A stretch of 64,000 bases of DNA from Sparassis latifolia (taxonomy: Eukaryota; Basidiomycota; Agaricomycetes; Polyporales; Sparassidaceae). Under the pieces are notes generated by a model. That model did not search any database and was not told where the DNA came from. It worked only from the letters and a program-made list of their open reading frames with translations. The DNA is taken from the NCBI GenBank assembly GCA_018466975.1, contig CM031559.1, positions 2,170,001 through 2,234,000 on the forward strand, read 5' to 3'. Both the position numbers and the translations under genes were made by a program. Positions 11,990 to 24,105 of this stretch are shown in pieces. How positions within the stretch are numbered: position 1 is the stretch's first letter; the number at the start of each line of letters is the position of its first letter.

Positions 11990-13199
11990 GGCCGAGCCCC
12001 ACATCGTCAAAAGGAGAGATGTGTTTCTCGCCATGCTTTCCGTCAAACTGCGATACCAGGATATGCTGAAGCAAGTCAAGATTGCGACTGTGGTGAGCTC
12101 CTTCGTGGGGATTCATAGCCACCATTGATCATCCATCATATAGCCCCAGGTGTATCGTTTAGCCAGGTATGATCCGATTCCCTGGAGCGAATGGTCGTAT
12201 GGCCAGCGCTACCTCCCACCGTCATTTCATGCAGTGGACAACTTTGACATCGTTGAGAACTGGTTGGGTGACAAACCATGGCTGACAAAATATCGGTTCT
12301 TACATCCACAGGGCGTACAACAATCTGCACTCGTGATTGGTATGGTGCTGAGGGACCTCACACGATCTCAGTTCATTGAGGAGGCGAACCGGCGAACCTT
12401 TCTGACTATGTGGTGAACTCGGCGATCTCATTCGACGCAGTAGAGCAGCTGCTTCGCTGTTGTGAGATCATTACCTTGGACATGGTGGAAGGGAACGTCA
12501 CCCATGCCATGGTGAAGCCAGTGAGCAAGCCTGCCATACGCAGTGCCCCTCAAGGTGGTGATGGCCTTGGGGGCCAGGAGGAGCAGGAAGGTGATGCCTC
12601 TGCAAGAACTCACAATGGCGCTGCTACTGCTGCCAAAGTTTACAAGGCTCACCAGCCTGCTGCCATGGCCAACAACCCAATCATTCCAAGTGGAGGAGAT
12701 GAAGGGCTGAGCCAGGAGACCAGTGGTGGGGCCTCTGATGATGATGAAGAGGACAATGCACACTTGTCCATACCTAGCAGTGGTGCTGAACGACCGCCAC
12801 CACCTCCATTTATACCTAAGATGAGGAAGGTGGCAGCCACAGAAGGCCATCTGTCAGGTCAAGCCAAAGTGCTCCAGGGAAGGTCGATCACCGATGCCCT
12901 TCAGAGTAATATCCCCAGCAGGATCACTCGCAGTCAGTGTCAAGCGATGGATGAGTCGCCCACCAAGAATACCCGTAGTCAGCATCCACTAGGAGCTGTT
13001 AAAGATTTGAAGAAGCTTTCTGATCCAAAGCGGAAATGTCAACCAGCACATCCTGAGCCCGATGGCGAAGACAGCTCTGGTGAAGACAATCTGCCACCTC
13101 GGAGCGTGGGCGTGATACTCGGGGCGAGTTGGTAGTGGCCTCGCCGAGAAGAAGAATCACGAGGGCCGAGGACTCGGATGATGGTGACAAGCCTCCATA
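11990..13199 (+). pseudogene. Gene B, broken copy (left arm)
   Basis: This corresponds to the open gene B at 48348-49412 of the right arm. A short upstream exon (VFLAMLSVKLRYQDMLKQVK, about 12012-12090) splices into RYDPIPWSEWSYGQRYLPPS (near 12165). Further on are KYRFLHPQGVQQSALVIGMV and an acidic/proline-rich tail. Relative to the right arm there is a 1-bp loss near 12383, which shifts the frame after FIEE, and further small changes near 13100-13200, so the protein is truncated. Genes A and B may be one gene, as B follows A on the same strand after an intron-like gap. Function unknown. Confidence 0.6.
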
Positions 13200-13640
13200 A
13201 GCGAAGATGAGCTCTACCTCAGACCCCAGAGGTCAAGGACAAGGGAGAAACCAAGCTGAAGCCAGTGCATCTGGGGAAAGCAGCCGCCAAAGTGAAAGAG
13301 AGTGGCCAAGTTGGCGCAGGTTGCAAGACCCACAGTGGCGGCACCAGACCTTGACAATATAACTCCAGTTCAACGTAGACTCGTAGGCTTCCACATTGTT
13401 TTGCCTTCTATAATGTGACCCATAGATCTACATAGGTAAAGCCATGGAGATGGTGGTGATGGCGAGGGGAGTGGGCAAGAACTTCAGCAGACATTCAGTT
13501 GACTTGGAGTGGCGGTGGCGAATTGAGTGCATGGAGATTCCATGCTAGGCTAAAAAGCATGTATATCAATATTCTAATGACTACACATTGTGGCTATCAG
13601 GGCGAAAAGCGGTGAAGACCATGGCGGAGTCGACCTTCTC

Positions 13641-16600
13641 TCAGAATGCATCCAAAGACTTCGCCACCAGCGAGGTTTCCTCTCTCGCTGTCGCCACCTC
13701 CTTCATCACCTTCTTTGCTTCATCCAAAGCGGACGTCGCCACCGCCATCGAATCCTCTTTGGCGAGTGTCAACTCCATCTCCAGCTTGCTCACTTGAGCG
13801 ATCGCCTCTGCCGCTGAAGACCTGAGCTCCTTCTCCATGCTGTCTGACCATGCTGCCTGGAGCTCCATCGAATGACGGAGATCGGCCAATTCACCCTGCA
13901 GCTTCTCGATGTCCGCCTGGCTCACCGTCTGGTTTGCGCCTTGCTCCAACCTGTTGACCTTCTCCTTGAGCTCTGGCAGGCAATGTCGCTTGGCGACGAG
14001 GTCCACCACTGCCAACTTCATGCTCTCCTGAAGCTCAATGGTGACCGGCCTGCGAAACTCTTCCATCGCCAACTTGGCCTCTTTGCGAATGCTTCGGGCA
14101 TTTTCTTGAAGTGCGGATGGCGGGTTCATTCGCTGGAGCACCGCTGTGATCTCCGCCTTGACGGTGTTGAGGTCCGCCATCCTCTCCTGGAATTGGACTT
14201 CCATCCCATCCTTGTGCGCCAGGAACTCCTGTCACAACTCAGCACAATTCACGCAGTCATCGTTGGATGACTGCAAGGTTTCTTCACCACTGGTGGTGTC
14301 GCCTTCATTCGCCAGAGCAGGACTTCCTGTCGACACTCACTGGACATCGCGCAAGTGGGGTGCTGTATCCCTGGTCAGCGCTGCATGGATTCGACCCTGT
14401 GGCGGGTGCACTCACCCTTGCTGGTTGGAGGCACTGCTCTGAGACGATTCGCCTTCGTGTCCCTTTTCGCCTCTGCCTCCTTCTTCACTGCCTTGTGGTC
14501 CAGTGTGGTGCCCTTCTTTGCTGGCCTTCGCCCTCCATCGGCGTGTCCCGCCTTCGCTGATGCGGAGGACTTCACTCCTTCGGCGCCTTGGATACCTCCA
14601 GGGAGGTGTCACCTCCTGTGCCACCTCGGCAGCTCCTGCACTCATCTCGTGGCGTGTCAGCAGTGAATGCTGCCGATCATCGTGTGGCCACTCCAGGGCG
14701 TGCGCTGTTTCATGGTTACATCGACTCCAGCTGCGACAAGATGTCCTGCTTACCTGATCCTCCGCCACCTCTGCCCGAAACTCTGGCACATCCTCTGGTT
14801 TGTCGGCGACTGGTGTCAGCATGCGCTTGCTGCTGCTAGCTTGCAGCGGAGCAGCTGGCCCTGTTTGGAAGGCCCTAGCCTGCACCGCCTCCATTGCCAG
14901 CCTGGCGGCTTCCTCCATACCATCGCCTTCCACCAGGCGCCTTGGCTGCTGCCTTCCGAGCATTCACCTTGGCCTTCCTGGTGATCACGAGCACCATTGG
15001 GCCTGAGCAACCTCCCATTGCCACCCTTGTCATCTGCCCACCCTCCTTCGCAACAGACTTGGCAGGCGGGACCTCATCCGCCTCACGTACTGAGGTCCTG
15101 GTGACCTCACCACCATCTTGCACACCTGAGTTTTGGCTCCTCACCAGCTTTGGCTTGGGTCCTGACTTCTTACCTTTGCCAGGTTTGGCGACTGCACCAG
15201 ACTTGGCAGGTGCACCAGACTTGGAGACCTCACCAGAGTTGGTGACCTCGCCAGAGTTGGCGACCTCGCCAGAGTTGGACAGAGCCACAGCTCCAGTGGC
15301 GGTGGCGGACTCGGTGGCGCGCGGACTTCGGCGATTTCTCCACGAGGCCTCGCCTTCAGCATTGGCTTCATAGGGCATGGCGGTCGCCTTCTGCTTTGTC
15401 GCCTCGACCTCCTCGCCACCCTTGACCTTGGAGCTGGATGCTGCAGCATTGCGCGTCTTGGTCTTCTTCGGCGGCTTGCGCTTCGACGCTCCCATGACCA
15501 TGGGTTCTGCACCGTCGGGCTCATTGGAGTCGACCTTAACGTCATATGGAGGTGGCGACGTGGGCAGTGGCTTGCCCTCTAACACCAGCCCTGCGCACAT
15601 CTCTTGGAACTCACGCTGTGTGGTGTGAGAGTTTCCTCACAGGGACACGCCATCCATGTTCCTCGGCACGATGCTGCAACTGATGCCTCATGCTGCACAT
15701 TCGAGGCACCGACCGAAGTTGGTGGTGTTGAGCTTGCATGGCCACTATTTCTCCTGGCAGCCGACGCAAGGGACGAGCTGCAGGAACATTAGCACAGGTC
15801 AATGTCTCACAAGATCGTTACTCACCGAATCCGTTGCATGTGCCCACATGAAGTCAGACACGTGGGTGGACGTCTTTTTCCACTTGTCCTTCTGCGATGC
15901 CATCGCCTTTGCCTTCCCTGTCGCCTTTGCCTTCACCTTCCCCGTCGCCTTTGCCTTCCCCTTTGCCTTCACCTTCGGTGTGACATGAGGCGACACTGTG
16001 ATCCTCATTGTCTGTTTGACAGGTTTGGCAGGGGCATTTATCTTCGCAACACCCGCGTTAGAGTCCCCTGCAGTCTTGGCAGGTAGATTGAAAGGCGGTG
16101 CCGGAGTCTCATCTTCGCTTTCGATGAACTCCTTGCTCTTGTATTCTCTCGTCGCACGCTTCTTCTTTGGCAGCTTGGTGGTCAGTACTTCCTCTTCATC
16201 GCTCGACTTCTTCACCTTCCTCTTCCCGCTCTTCCTGCTCACCTTCAAGCCCTTCACCTCAGTCTGCGCCATCCTGTTCTGGACATGCTGGGCTTGAGCA
16301 GAGGTGGTCGGGGCCTCGCCTTTCTCCTTTGTGACCTCGATCGGCTTCATCTGCTTCACCTTCAGAGCCGCCTCCTCATTCTCACTCTCCTCACTTGACT
16401 CCGTGATGACGGCCTTGCACTTTTGGAGTGGTGCGGCAGCTGGTGAGATCGATGTTGGTCTGGCAGTTGGCAGAGCAGGCGACGCCACATCGACCTCAAT
16501 GGATTCGGGCTGGCCTGCACTCGGCACGTCTTCCGCCATCTCATCATCGTCATCTTTGTCGGCATCATCGTTCTCATCACCGTCATCATTGTTGGCATCG

Positions 16601-17368
16601 TCATTGTCCTCGCCCTCCTGCTCCTCTCCCTCTCCCTCTCTCTCATCCTCTTCCTCACTCATCGCATGCGCTGCCTTCCCCTGCACCTTCTCCTTGCTCT
16701 TTCCCTTTCCCTTGTCCTCCCCCACCTCCACGTGGACGATACGATCACCCACCATGCCTGTCCCGGCATCGTTGACAGCTCTCTCCTTGCCTTTCCCCTT
16801 GGTGATGAGGTCCCCAGTCCCCAAGTCCTCCGTGCCACGTCCCTGGGTGTTGTCATCGGCTGGCACATTGCCCGAGCCGGTCGCTGGCGTACTCTTCACC
16901 AGTGGCAGCTTGCAATATGGATCTGGTGCAGTCAGTGTGTTGCTCAATGCCTCACAACACTTGTGACTCACCTTCAGTCCACCACTGCCTTCCCAGGTCC
17001 TCACACTCCCCATACTCGCTCACAGCCAGAGGGTACCTCTTATATATCCTCTCATCATCGTTCGATATGTGGTCCAGCCATGCCAGGGCCTTCTGCTGGT
17101 ATGCCTGGGTGAATTCCAGCAATGCGCTGATGATGATGCCAGGCATCCTCAACGACTTCAAGGGCTGCGGGAAACTCTTTTCAAGCCGACTCTGTGTGGC
17201 ATATTCGGTAAGTGCATACCAGACCTTCGACCGATGACTTACCACTTCGAGGTAAATCCTCATCTCCCAGTCCAGATAGCGAGGGTCATCCTGGTGAGGC
17301 GCTGCTGCAACAATGGCCATCAGTCGCGCGGCCTGCAGAACATAGTTGGGGTCGATATCCAGAGGCAT
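13641..17368 (-). pseudogene. Gene C, large coiled-coil protein with a Zn2Cys6-like cluster (left arm)
   Basis: A long minus-strand gene beginning at ATG 17368 (MPLDIDPNYVLQAARLMAIV). An N-terminal globular part is followed by an acidic/basic low-complexity region with Lys-rich stretches (KVKAKGKAKATGKVKAKATG). Next come a cysteine cluster (about 15640-15780), a tail with repeated NSGEV units, and a C-terminal coiled coil (about 13641-14200, rich in Glu/Lys heptads) ending in SLDAF. Short introns are evident. The gene has in-frame stops in the cysteine cluster that are shared with the right arm. This arm adds private indels near 14590, 14700, 14930 and 15320. Its 5' end lies head-to-head with gene D with about 210 bp between starts. 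Function unknown; a nuclear role is suggested by the basic tracts. Confidence 0.6.
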
Positions 17369-17579
17369 GGTGAGCTTGGCAGAAGAAAGCGTGAGGGTGT
17401 TTCAAAAGCAGAGGTTGCAGTACAGCGGAGGCAGAGCAGACAACACTATGAACTGGCAGACGTGATCTGCACCAAGTTCAACTTCACACGCCATGTGACC
17501 ACGTGCTTTGCATGTGATCGCTGGACTTGTCGCGATTTCTCAAGTCTCTCAAGGTCAGTGTGACCTGCCGCAAGTTCTC

Positions 17580-19137
17580 ATGGCTCCCAACAGTAAGTTC
17601 TATTGCTCTCCTTGTGGAATCTGACTCCTTTGTGGCGTTATCTGACCTTTCTATGTCATATCAATCCCCTTTCTACAACTGATCTCCCACGATCCAGGAC
17701 TGATCGAAGACTTGTCTGCTCACCACAATCTACCTGCCATGGCCAGTGACGCGGAACCTCCTGACACGCTGGACATTACGATGGGCGAGTTGGATGAGGA
17801 GGATAGTATCGCTGAGCCCCATTGTCCACTCATTTCGGATCTCCTTGACTCTCCTGGATCTGCCCAGATCTCCTTGCCTCTCCACTCTGCTTCTCAGACA
17901 CCCATCGCGCCTCGCCGCACTACCCCGTCCCTGGCAGCTCCATTTGCACCATCCAACTCGCCACATGAGCATTTCCACTGCCACACCTCGCCTAAGGTAC
18001 AGGCATCATCTGGATCTGTGGTGCCTGTGGAGGGAAGTCGCACACTTATTCCTGACCCTTTGGTGCCAACTTGGGATGAAACTTGTGGCACTTCGCCAAT
18101 CCATAAGCGTGCACTCATCTCAGATTCCACCCCCACTGCGCCCAGTGGAATGTTCGACTTCGACACTTCTGGCATCTCGCCAATCCCTCGACACGCCCTG
18201 TTGGAAGCTACTCCCCTTCCTCCACCAGCTCACACTTTCGACTTTCACACTTCTGATACCTCCCAACTCCGTCGACAATCGCTCATCGCTGAGCCTCTTG
18301 ACGCTACGCCACGTACGTCCATCCACTTCGATAGTCAAGCAAGTACGCGGATGGCAAGGTGCATGCTGGTGGACGAGACACTTGATGCGGAATCAGTGCT
18401 GAAACTGTTGGACTTTGACAATAGTCCTCCCGCCATGCCAGGATGATGGCGAGCTCTGGTGATAGACAGCCCTGGCACGACACCTGTGCGTAGCCAGGTC
18501 CGGTGGCTAAATAGTCCCAGCGCTTCACCTCCAAAGAGGCGGCCTTTGTTGGACGATGTTTTAAGTCCACCACCTCCATCATCGGTGCCCTCTTACTTGC
18601 CAGCTCGCACTTTCGATGACAGCAATTTCCGCCATGATGCACCTGTCATTCACTATATGAAAGGCAGCATCGAGCCAGTCACTGTTACTTCCAGGATGCC
18701 AAGTCTGGCAGCACTTCCAGATGAGCTGCCGATCCATCATCCCACCCATTGGGAACAGGTTCCAGGCTTATTCCCAGATATCACACAGCTGCTGCCAATG
18801 GCAGTCCCTGGAGAGATGAATGCCACTTCTGGCTCATAAGTGGCCTGCCTCGGTAGATCGTTTGCACAGATCGCAGCAGAGGCAGACAGTTCCAGTGAGT
18901 GCATCCCTGGCAACCTTCAGTCTGATGTTGACCTTATTCATAGTGGACGATGATGAAGGTGATAGCTTTGCAGTTAGTCATCATCGCACCATGTTGCGGG
19001 AGCGCATTGTACGTCTTCAGTGTGAGCTCAACCTCACTGAGGATATGCATGTTGCGAACCTCAATGCCAGCTCGACCGTGTTCCAAATGGGGTACATTCT
19101 GAGGGACATTCGTGGTAAGGCGTATCGCAGCAACTGA
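17580..19137 (+). pseudogene. Gene D, repeat-containing hypothetical protein
   Basis: A mini-exon ATGGCTCCCAACA (17580-17592) joins through a 105-bp intron (17593-17697) to a long exon starting RLIEDLSAHHNLPAMA. The protein is Ser/Pro/Thr-rich with four or five degenerate ~35-residue units built on FDFDTSGISPIPRHALLEA-like motifs (18150-18440). An in-frame TGA (18444-18446) interrupts it before WRALVIDSPGTTPVRS. The frame then continues to about 18838. A last exon (to 19137) contains LRERIVRLQCELNLTED. The D' paralogue at 20.9-22.5 kb has the same plan. The duplicated arm ends at 18348, inside this gene, which shows this is the ancestral, uncut version. Function unknown. Confidence 0.55.
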
Positions 19138-19204
19138 ACTAGTGTCTTTGAGTGTTCTGGTGTTAGCAATATATGACCGCTATGTAACAGCTTGTATACC
19201 AGTA

Positions 19205-20265
19205 CAAAATGAATACATTCACTTCTGCATCACTAAGCTCTAAAGCCCATCGCTCCTCCAGTGTACTCTTGAGATGGGCGGACTGCACTTGCCATCACCA
19301 AGGCATGTTGTTGCCAGCAATTGGCCCATCCCCAAAGGATCTGAGTGAGAGTTTCACTGCATGGAAATATTGCTCTGCCAGCAGAGGGCTCATCGCCAAG
19401 GGTCAGAGGGTTGGCTATCGCCAAGCCGTGTTTTCGCCACCAATTGGCCCTCCGCCATGAGTGCTGGTGAGTGATGGGCCCACCGCCAAAGGTCAGAGGG
19501 TTGGCGATCACCAGAGCATGTCATCACCACCAATGCACCCAGAAACTGCAGGGCTGTATGTGACAATGGGCCCATTGGTGGCAATGACATATCCTGGTGA
19601 TCGTCAACCCACTGGCCTTTGGCGGTGGGCCGATTGCTGGCAATAACATGCTCTGGCATTGGCCAACCCTCTGACCTTTGGCAGTGGGCCGATTGCTGGC
19701 GGAAATATGTCCTGGCAATGACCTATCCCATGGGTGCTTGCAGTAAGGCCCTCACTGAGGGTGCTTTGGCGATGGGCTGATTGTTGGCGATAACATGCTC
19801 TGGCAATCATCAACTCTCTAACCTTTGGCGGTGGGCCCATCCTTCAGGTTACACTCTGGGCGATCGGCCCACTGCTCATTCATCATACTCTGGCGGTGGG
19901 CCCATTGCTCAGACAAACATGCTCTGGTCATGGCCAACACTCTGACCTTTGGCGATGGGCCCATCCGTCATCTTACACTCGTGGCGATGGGCCCACTGCT
20001 CATTGATCATACTTTGGCAGTGGGCCCATCGATGGCGATAACATGCTCTGGCGTCGGCCCACCCTCTGACCTGTGGTGGTGGGCCCATTGCTTAACGGTT
20101 ACAACACTGTAATATGCCCTGCTAGTGGGCTGAACACTGGGAGAAGAACACTAGCGGTGGGCCCACTGCTGGTATCTCACACATGAAAGATATGGGCTCA
20201 CTGCTGGTAGAGGTCAACATGGTGACAATGGGCCAACATCTGCTGGCTGTCCAGTTCATGACAAT
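19205..20265. repeat. GC-rich degenerate minisatellite (GGTGGGCCCAT core)
   Basis: About 1 kb in which GGCGGTGGGCCCATTGCT-like words recur every 40-80 bp, alternating with AACATGCTCTGGC and AACCCTCTGACCTTTGG words. Both orientations occur: the left third mostly carries the complement. No gene is supported. It ends in a conserved unit (GGCTGTCCAGTTCATGACAA near 20240) that leads into the 3' end of the C' gene and is repeated at about 60147. Confidence 0.8.
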
Positions 20266-20266
20266 G

Positions 20267-20760
20267 TCAGGGTAAATGGGAGTTCAGTTCAGGTAACATG
20301 ACTGAAAGGTGTGATGCCTCTGGGTCTTTGACTGCATTGGGATACCTCGCAAATATCCTGGGATCATCCTTGCAAATTTTGGACAGCCACGCCTTGTCAT
20401 GCTCAGTGGCTGAGTGAGTGAACTCCACCATGGTGCTGAGCATGATGGCGGGCATGGGCAGGGTGTGCACCAAACCTTTGACCTTACCCTGGAATTCATC
20501 CTGCAGCATGCTTATGGTAAGCATACACCCTGATCACGATTCACACTCACCATCTCCCAATAGAGCCTTCCCTCCCAGCATAAGTACCCCGGTGTGCCTT
20601 CAGCCAGTGCGATGGTGACAATGGCAGTCAGACATGCAGCTTGATGTCTCAAGTCTTCGAGGAGGCTGGTGGATATGGTGACATTCGAGAGCAGAAGCAG
20701 TGAGGAGTCTGGAGTAGCAAGGAATGATGGTGAGCTGGCGATGGTGACTTGGCAAAGTTC
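20267..20760 (-). pseudogene. Gene C' N-terminal fragment, paralogue of gene C
   Basis: Two minus-strand exons around a 46-bp intron (about 20508-20553). They give STSLLEDLRHQAACLTAIVT...YLCWEGRLYWEM, then MLQDEFQGKVKGLVHTLPMP and EHDKAWLSKICKDDPRIFAR. Position by position this parallels the start of gene C: YLDWEMRIYLEV, an intron at the same place, SRLEKSFPQPLKSLRMP, and DDERIYKRYPLAV. The downstream domains of gene C are absent and a minisatellite follows instead. It faces D' head-to-head just as C faces D, so the C-D pair was duplicated as a unit long before the 9.5-kb inverted duplication. Confidence 0.6.
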
Positions 20761-20865
20761 AACATGACACGCTGCATGCGCATCACATGACAAGCACATG
20801 TGCTGTGGACTTTAGCGATTTCGCGAATTCACACAAGTCAGAATCTCATCCACTTGCACACTTCC

Positions 20866-22487
20866 ATGGCACCGAAGGCTGGCCGTAGTAAGTTCTGAGT
20901 TTTTTGTGGACAGATCTGCACTTTTCGATTCTGTTACTGATCTAATTATGCCATATCTAATTTAATTACAGCTCCAATCGCTTGTAATGAAGAAGTGATC
21001 GTACACAGATCTACCCGCCACCATGTATTGAACCCTGGTGGAGGACATGGAGTTGCGATGGAGGGAGTGGAGGTTGATACTGGTATGTTTGATCAGTGTC
21101 ACATTGCCACCGCCTTGAGTTTTCAACCTTGCAGGCTCAACTCCATGAGCTGGCATGTTGTCCCAAGCACCCTCACCTTCCCCACCCACCAGGCAGGCTA
21201 TGCTGTCCCTTGGACTGTCCACTAGGGAGCCTATGCTGTTGCTGGAGTTTTCGCCATCTGCCAGACAGCCAATGCTGTCTCCTACACCCTTCGCCAGGGA
21301 ACCTATGCTCAGCCAGGGGTTTTCACCATCCACCAGACAGCCAATGCTGTCCCCTACACTGTCCGCCAGGGAGCCTATGCTGACCCAGGGCTTTTCACCT
21401 TTTGCCAGGCATGCTATGCTATCCCCTGCACCTTCCACCAGAGAGCCGATGCTGATGCAGAACTCTTCACCTGCCACCAGACAGCCTATGCTCTCTCCAG
21501 CACCTTTTACGAGGGAACCGACACTTGCACAGGAGCTTATGCCATCCGCCAGGCAGCTGATACTCTCCCGTAGCCCATCTTCCATCGCCAGGCAGGCCAT
21601 GCTCCCAGAGACTCCCTCAAGCTCTTCTATCAATTCGTATGAATTTCTGTCTCTCATAGCTGCTATGCTCACAGATGACTTTGGCATCTCATCTTCCAGG
21701 TCACCAATGCTGTCACCCGCACTCTTGCCACTTTCTCAAGTCTGCCTCGCCACACCCACTCTGCCGCCAAGGTTCCCACACCTGCAAGGTCTCATGCAAA
21801 ATTCACCCTTGCATTGTCATGTGTTCATGGCTGGAAGATCTGAAGGTGAGAGTGCCCCTCATTCTGTGGGCTCCTTGGTCTGATGCTATGCCAGCTCCCA
21901 TGCATAATTCATCGGATCGCACTCCCCAGGCTCCTGGAGGAAGTTCCGCAAGAGTGGCGATGGAGCTTTAGTTTTGAGAAGACACGCCATCGATCCACGG
22001 CTTGGACGGGCAGATTGACTGCCTGACATTTGGTCCTTTGCCCTTCCCTGTAGGACCACTTCCTGATGAGCTCCCTGTTCGGACCAGCACACATTGGGAG
22101 GAGCACCGTGGACTTAGGCGGAATACCATGATGACCATGCCAATAGACATTGATCAAAACTTCGATGCGGCCTCGCACCATGGACATCACCAAGATGGAA
22201 GGTCATTTGCGAAAATAGCTGAGGATGTGGACACCTCTAGTATGTGCTTCCAAGTTGAGGTCAATGTCTAATTGTTCATGCCATGTGCAGTAAACATGGA
22301 GAATGCCCCTGATCACTTCACGCGCACTCATCGCTGAGCAGTGCTGCATGAATGGATCATTCATCTGCAGAGGGAGTTGACTTTGGCCCAAGATTTTTGG
22401 TTGGCAGCGAGCACAGTGGTGGACACAGTGAAGGACATGGGATTCACCCTGATGGAGCTTCAGGAGGAGGAGTACCATTTGAACTAA
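20866..22487 (+). pseudogene. Gene D', paralogue of gene D with a tandem-repeat domain
   Basis: It begins ATGGCACCGAAGGC and splices at a site matching gene D (intron about 20886-20971). After another intron (about 21083-21134) a block of roughly 23-residue repeats appears: units like SARQPMLSPTPFAREPMLSQ recur about nine times (21190-21600). The downstream exon (about 22045) has LPDELPVRTSTHWEEHRGL, matching LPDELPIHHPTHWEQVPGL of gene D. The final exon, near 22330-22487, has LHEWIIHLQRELTLAQD, matching the last exon of D. A TGA at 21146 lies in the frame of the repeat block. Function unknown. The repeats are far more regular than those of gene D. Confidence 0.55.
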
Positions 22488-22619
22488 GGGGATGATATTT
22501 TCATGCATTTAATGTATATCAATGTACTTAGATTGTTCCAGAGATCATCTTGCTGTTTTGTGCTCACATTTCAAACTGAACGAAATTCCATGGGGTTAAT
22601 GTCAATGGCACTGATGCAT

Positions 22620-22925
22620 ATAACTAGTGGAAGTACTGGCAGTGGGCCAAGCACTGGCAGAAGTGGTGGCAATCGGCCGAGCACTGGCAGAAGTGGTGGC
22701 GGTGGCCTAGCACTCACTTTAACATCTGGTGGTCAGCCCACCATTGGCGGAAGTGGTGGTAATCGGCCGAGCACTGGCGGAAGTGGTGGCTGTCGGCCTA
22801 GCACTTACTTTAACATGTGGCAGTCGGCCCACCACTACCACAGTCAACATGCCATCCATCAGCCCGCCAATGGTATAGGCCAACATGGCGACTGTCAGCC
22901 CACATCCGCTGGGTTATCAGATACC
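22620..22925. repeat. Minisatellite, ~36-bp units
   Basis: Units such as AGCACTGGCAGAAGTGGTGG + CAATCGGCCG repeat about seven times with some higher-order structure: a second word, CACTTACTTTAACAT, marks two longer units. The GGCCGAGCACTGGC core again resembles the GGGCCGAT words of the other GC-rich arrays in this window. Confidence 0.85.
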
Positions 22926-24105
22926 GACAATGTCAGTGTCAGCTGAGTAGTCAGATAGAGTAACATGACTGAAAGGTGTGGTACTTCGCTGTGGTTCACC
23001 GGGTGTGGCAAAATGGAAAGTACGCCGGGCTATTACAGTTGTTCGTTGATATCAAATTTATGATAGTGGGTTAGGGACGCCTGAGCTATACATGTGTCCT
23101 GTTGTCTAAAGTCGAATGGGGAGTCTGCATAATACAGATGGGGAAATGTGGGGGGGATGCCTAGCAACTGTGTGCAAGGGCTTGTGTTCTGTCTTCTTAT
23201 ATGATGCCTACAACCAGTGCAGGGCTTAATGGGTGTTCTTCTACGAGACCTACAACCAGTGCAGGGCTTTCCGAGTCTTCATCGTCTTCCTAATCCGTGT
23301 GCCTATAACCGTGTGCAGGGCTTACCGAGTCTTCTGTGGTCCTATCCAGTGCCTACAACTGTGTGCAGGACTTTACTGAGTGTGCGTGTCCTAATACGAT
23401 GTGCCTGGCCAATAACTTTCCTATGTGTTGTCTGAGAACTTTCCGAGAACAGTTTGAGTATCTAGCAACTGTGTGCTAGACTACCCAAAAGAAACGATAT
23501 GAGAGTGCAGTAGTTGTGTTTGTAACGACTCACTGCCTGTGCTGAACTGACTTCATCGGGATCCTTTTGATTATGAGTAACAAGCTACTGGGAGGAGTGA
23601 AACAAACTCCTATTCTTTTAGTTTATTACTTGTAGGGTAAGCTACAAGCAGAGGGAGAACTCTTCACTTATAGGGGGCTACAAGTGGGGAGAGAAGAACT
23701 GAGGGTCGGGGCACCTTGGGGGCCCTTTTATACCCCTCGGGTGTCATCCATTGTGACCATTACATAGTAGTGTTACATGGCAGATTGGCCAATAGCAAAA
23801 CAAGAGCATCACGTGATCAAAGGGGAAAGCAGGAAGGAAAAATGTCTTAGGACCTTTATGTCCAATAGCATAAAGTGAGCAGGGAGAAACAGGGAAGACA
23901 AAACTCTTGGGACCTCTGTGTCCAATAGCATAAAGTGAGCAGGGAGAAGTAGGGAGAAAGCACTTTCCGAGTTTTTCTCATCCAATAGCATAATGTGAGT
24001 GTCAGGTGACACACTCGGCCAAACGTTCTTGGATTCCATCCTAGTCATGTGACTTCTTCATCGAGCGCTTCACCAGTGGTTATGTGTTCACAAGCCAAAC
24101 ACTTT
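22926..24105. repeat. Non-coding stretch with two short tandem arrays
   Basis: No gene is seen. At about 23205-23400, CCTACAACCAGTGCAGGGCTT-like units recur four to five times at ~60-bp spacing. At about 23865-23990, a unit starting TCCAATAGCATAAAGTGAGC repeats three times at ~60 bp. Between them a CTTTTATACCCC sequence (near 23727) and TGTTACATGG (near 23772) resemble LTR promoter and end sequences. No matching second LTR or target duplication was found, so a degraded solo LTR is only a possibility. Confidence 0.5.

Larger units (their letters stand above)
8869..18348 (+). repeat. Left arm of a 9.5-kb inverted duplication
   Basis: About 9,480 bp here is found again, reverse-complemented, at 43204-52688. 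By eye the arms are nearly identical over the whole length, differing by scattered substitutions, small indels and a few short blocks. The outer boundary is at AGTGCAAGG (8869), and the inner boundary at AAGTACGC (18348). The arms are separated by about 24.9 kb. This arm contains the first exons of a TET/JBP gene (minus), genes A and B (plus), gene C (minus) and the first part of gene D (plus). Gene D continues uninterrupted past 18348, so this end keeps the native junction, while TET is cut off at 8869. Confidence 0.95.

Noticed and set aside
15799..17013. A 404-codon minus-strand frame as a separate gene
   Set aside because: It is the long second part of gene C read through an intron, with a false start. 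The true start is at 17368.
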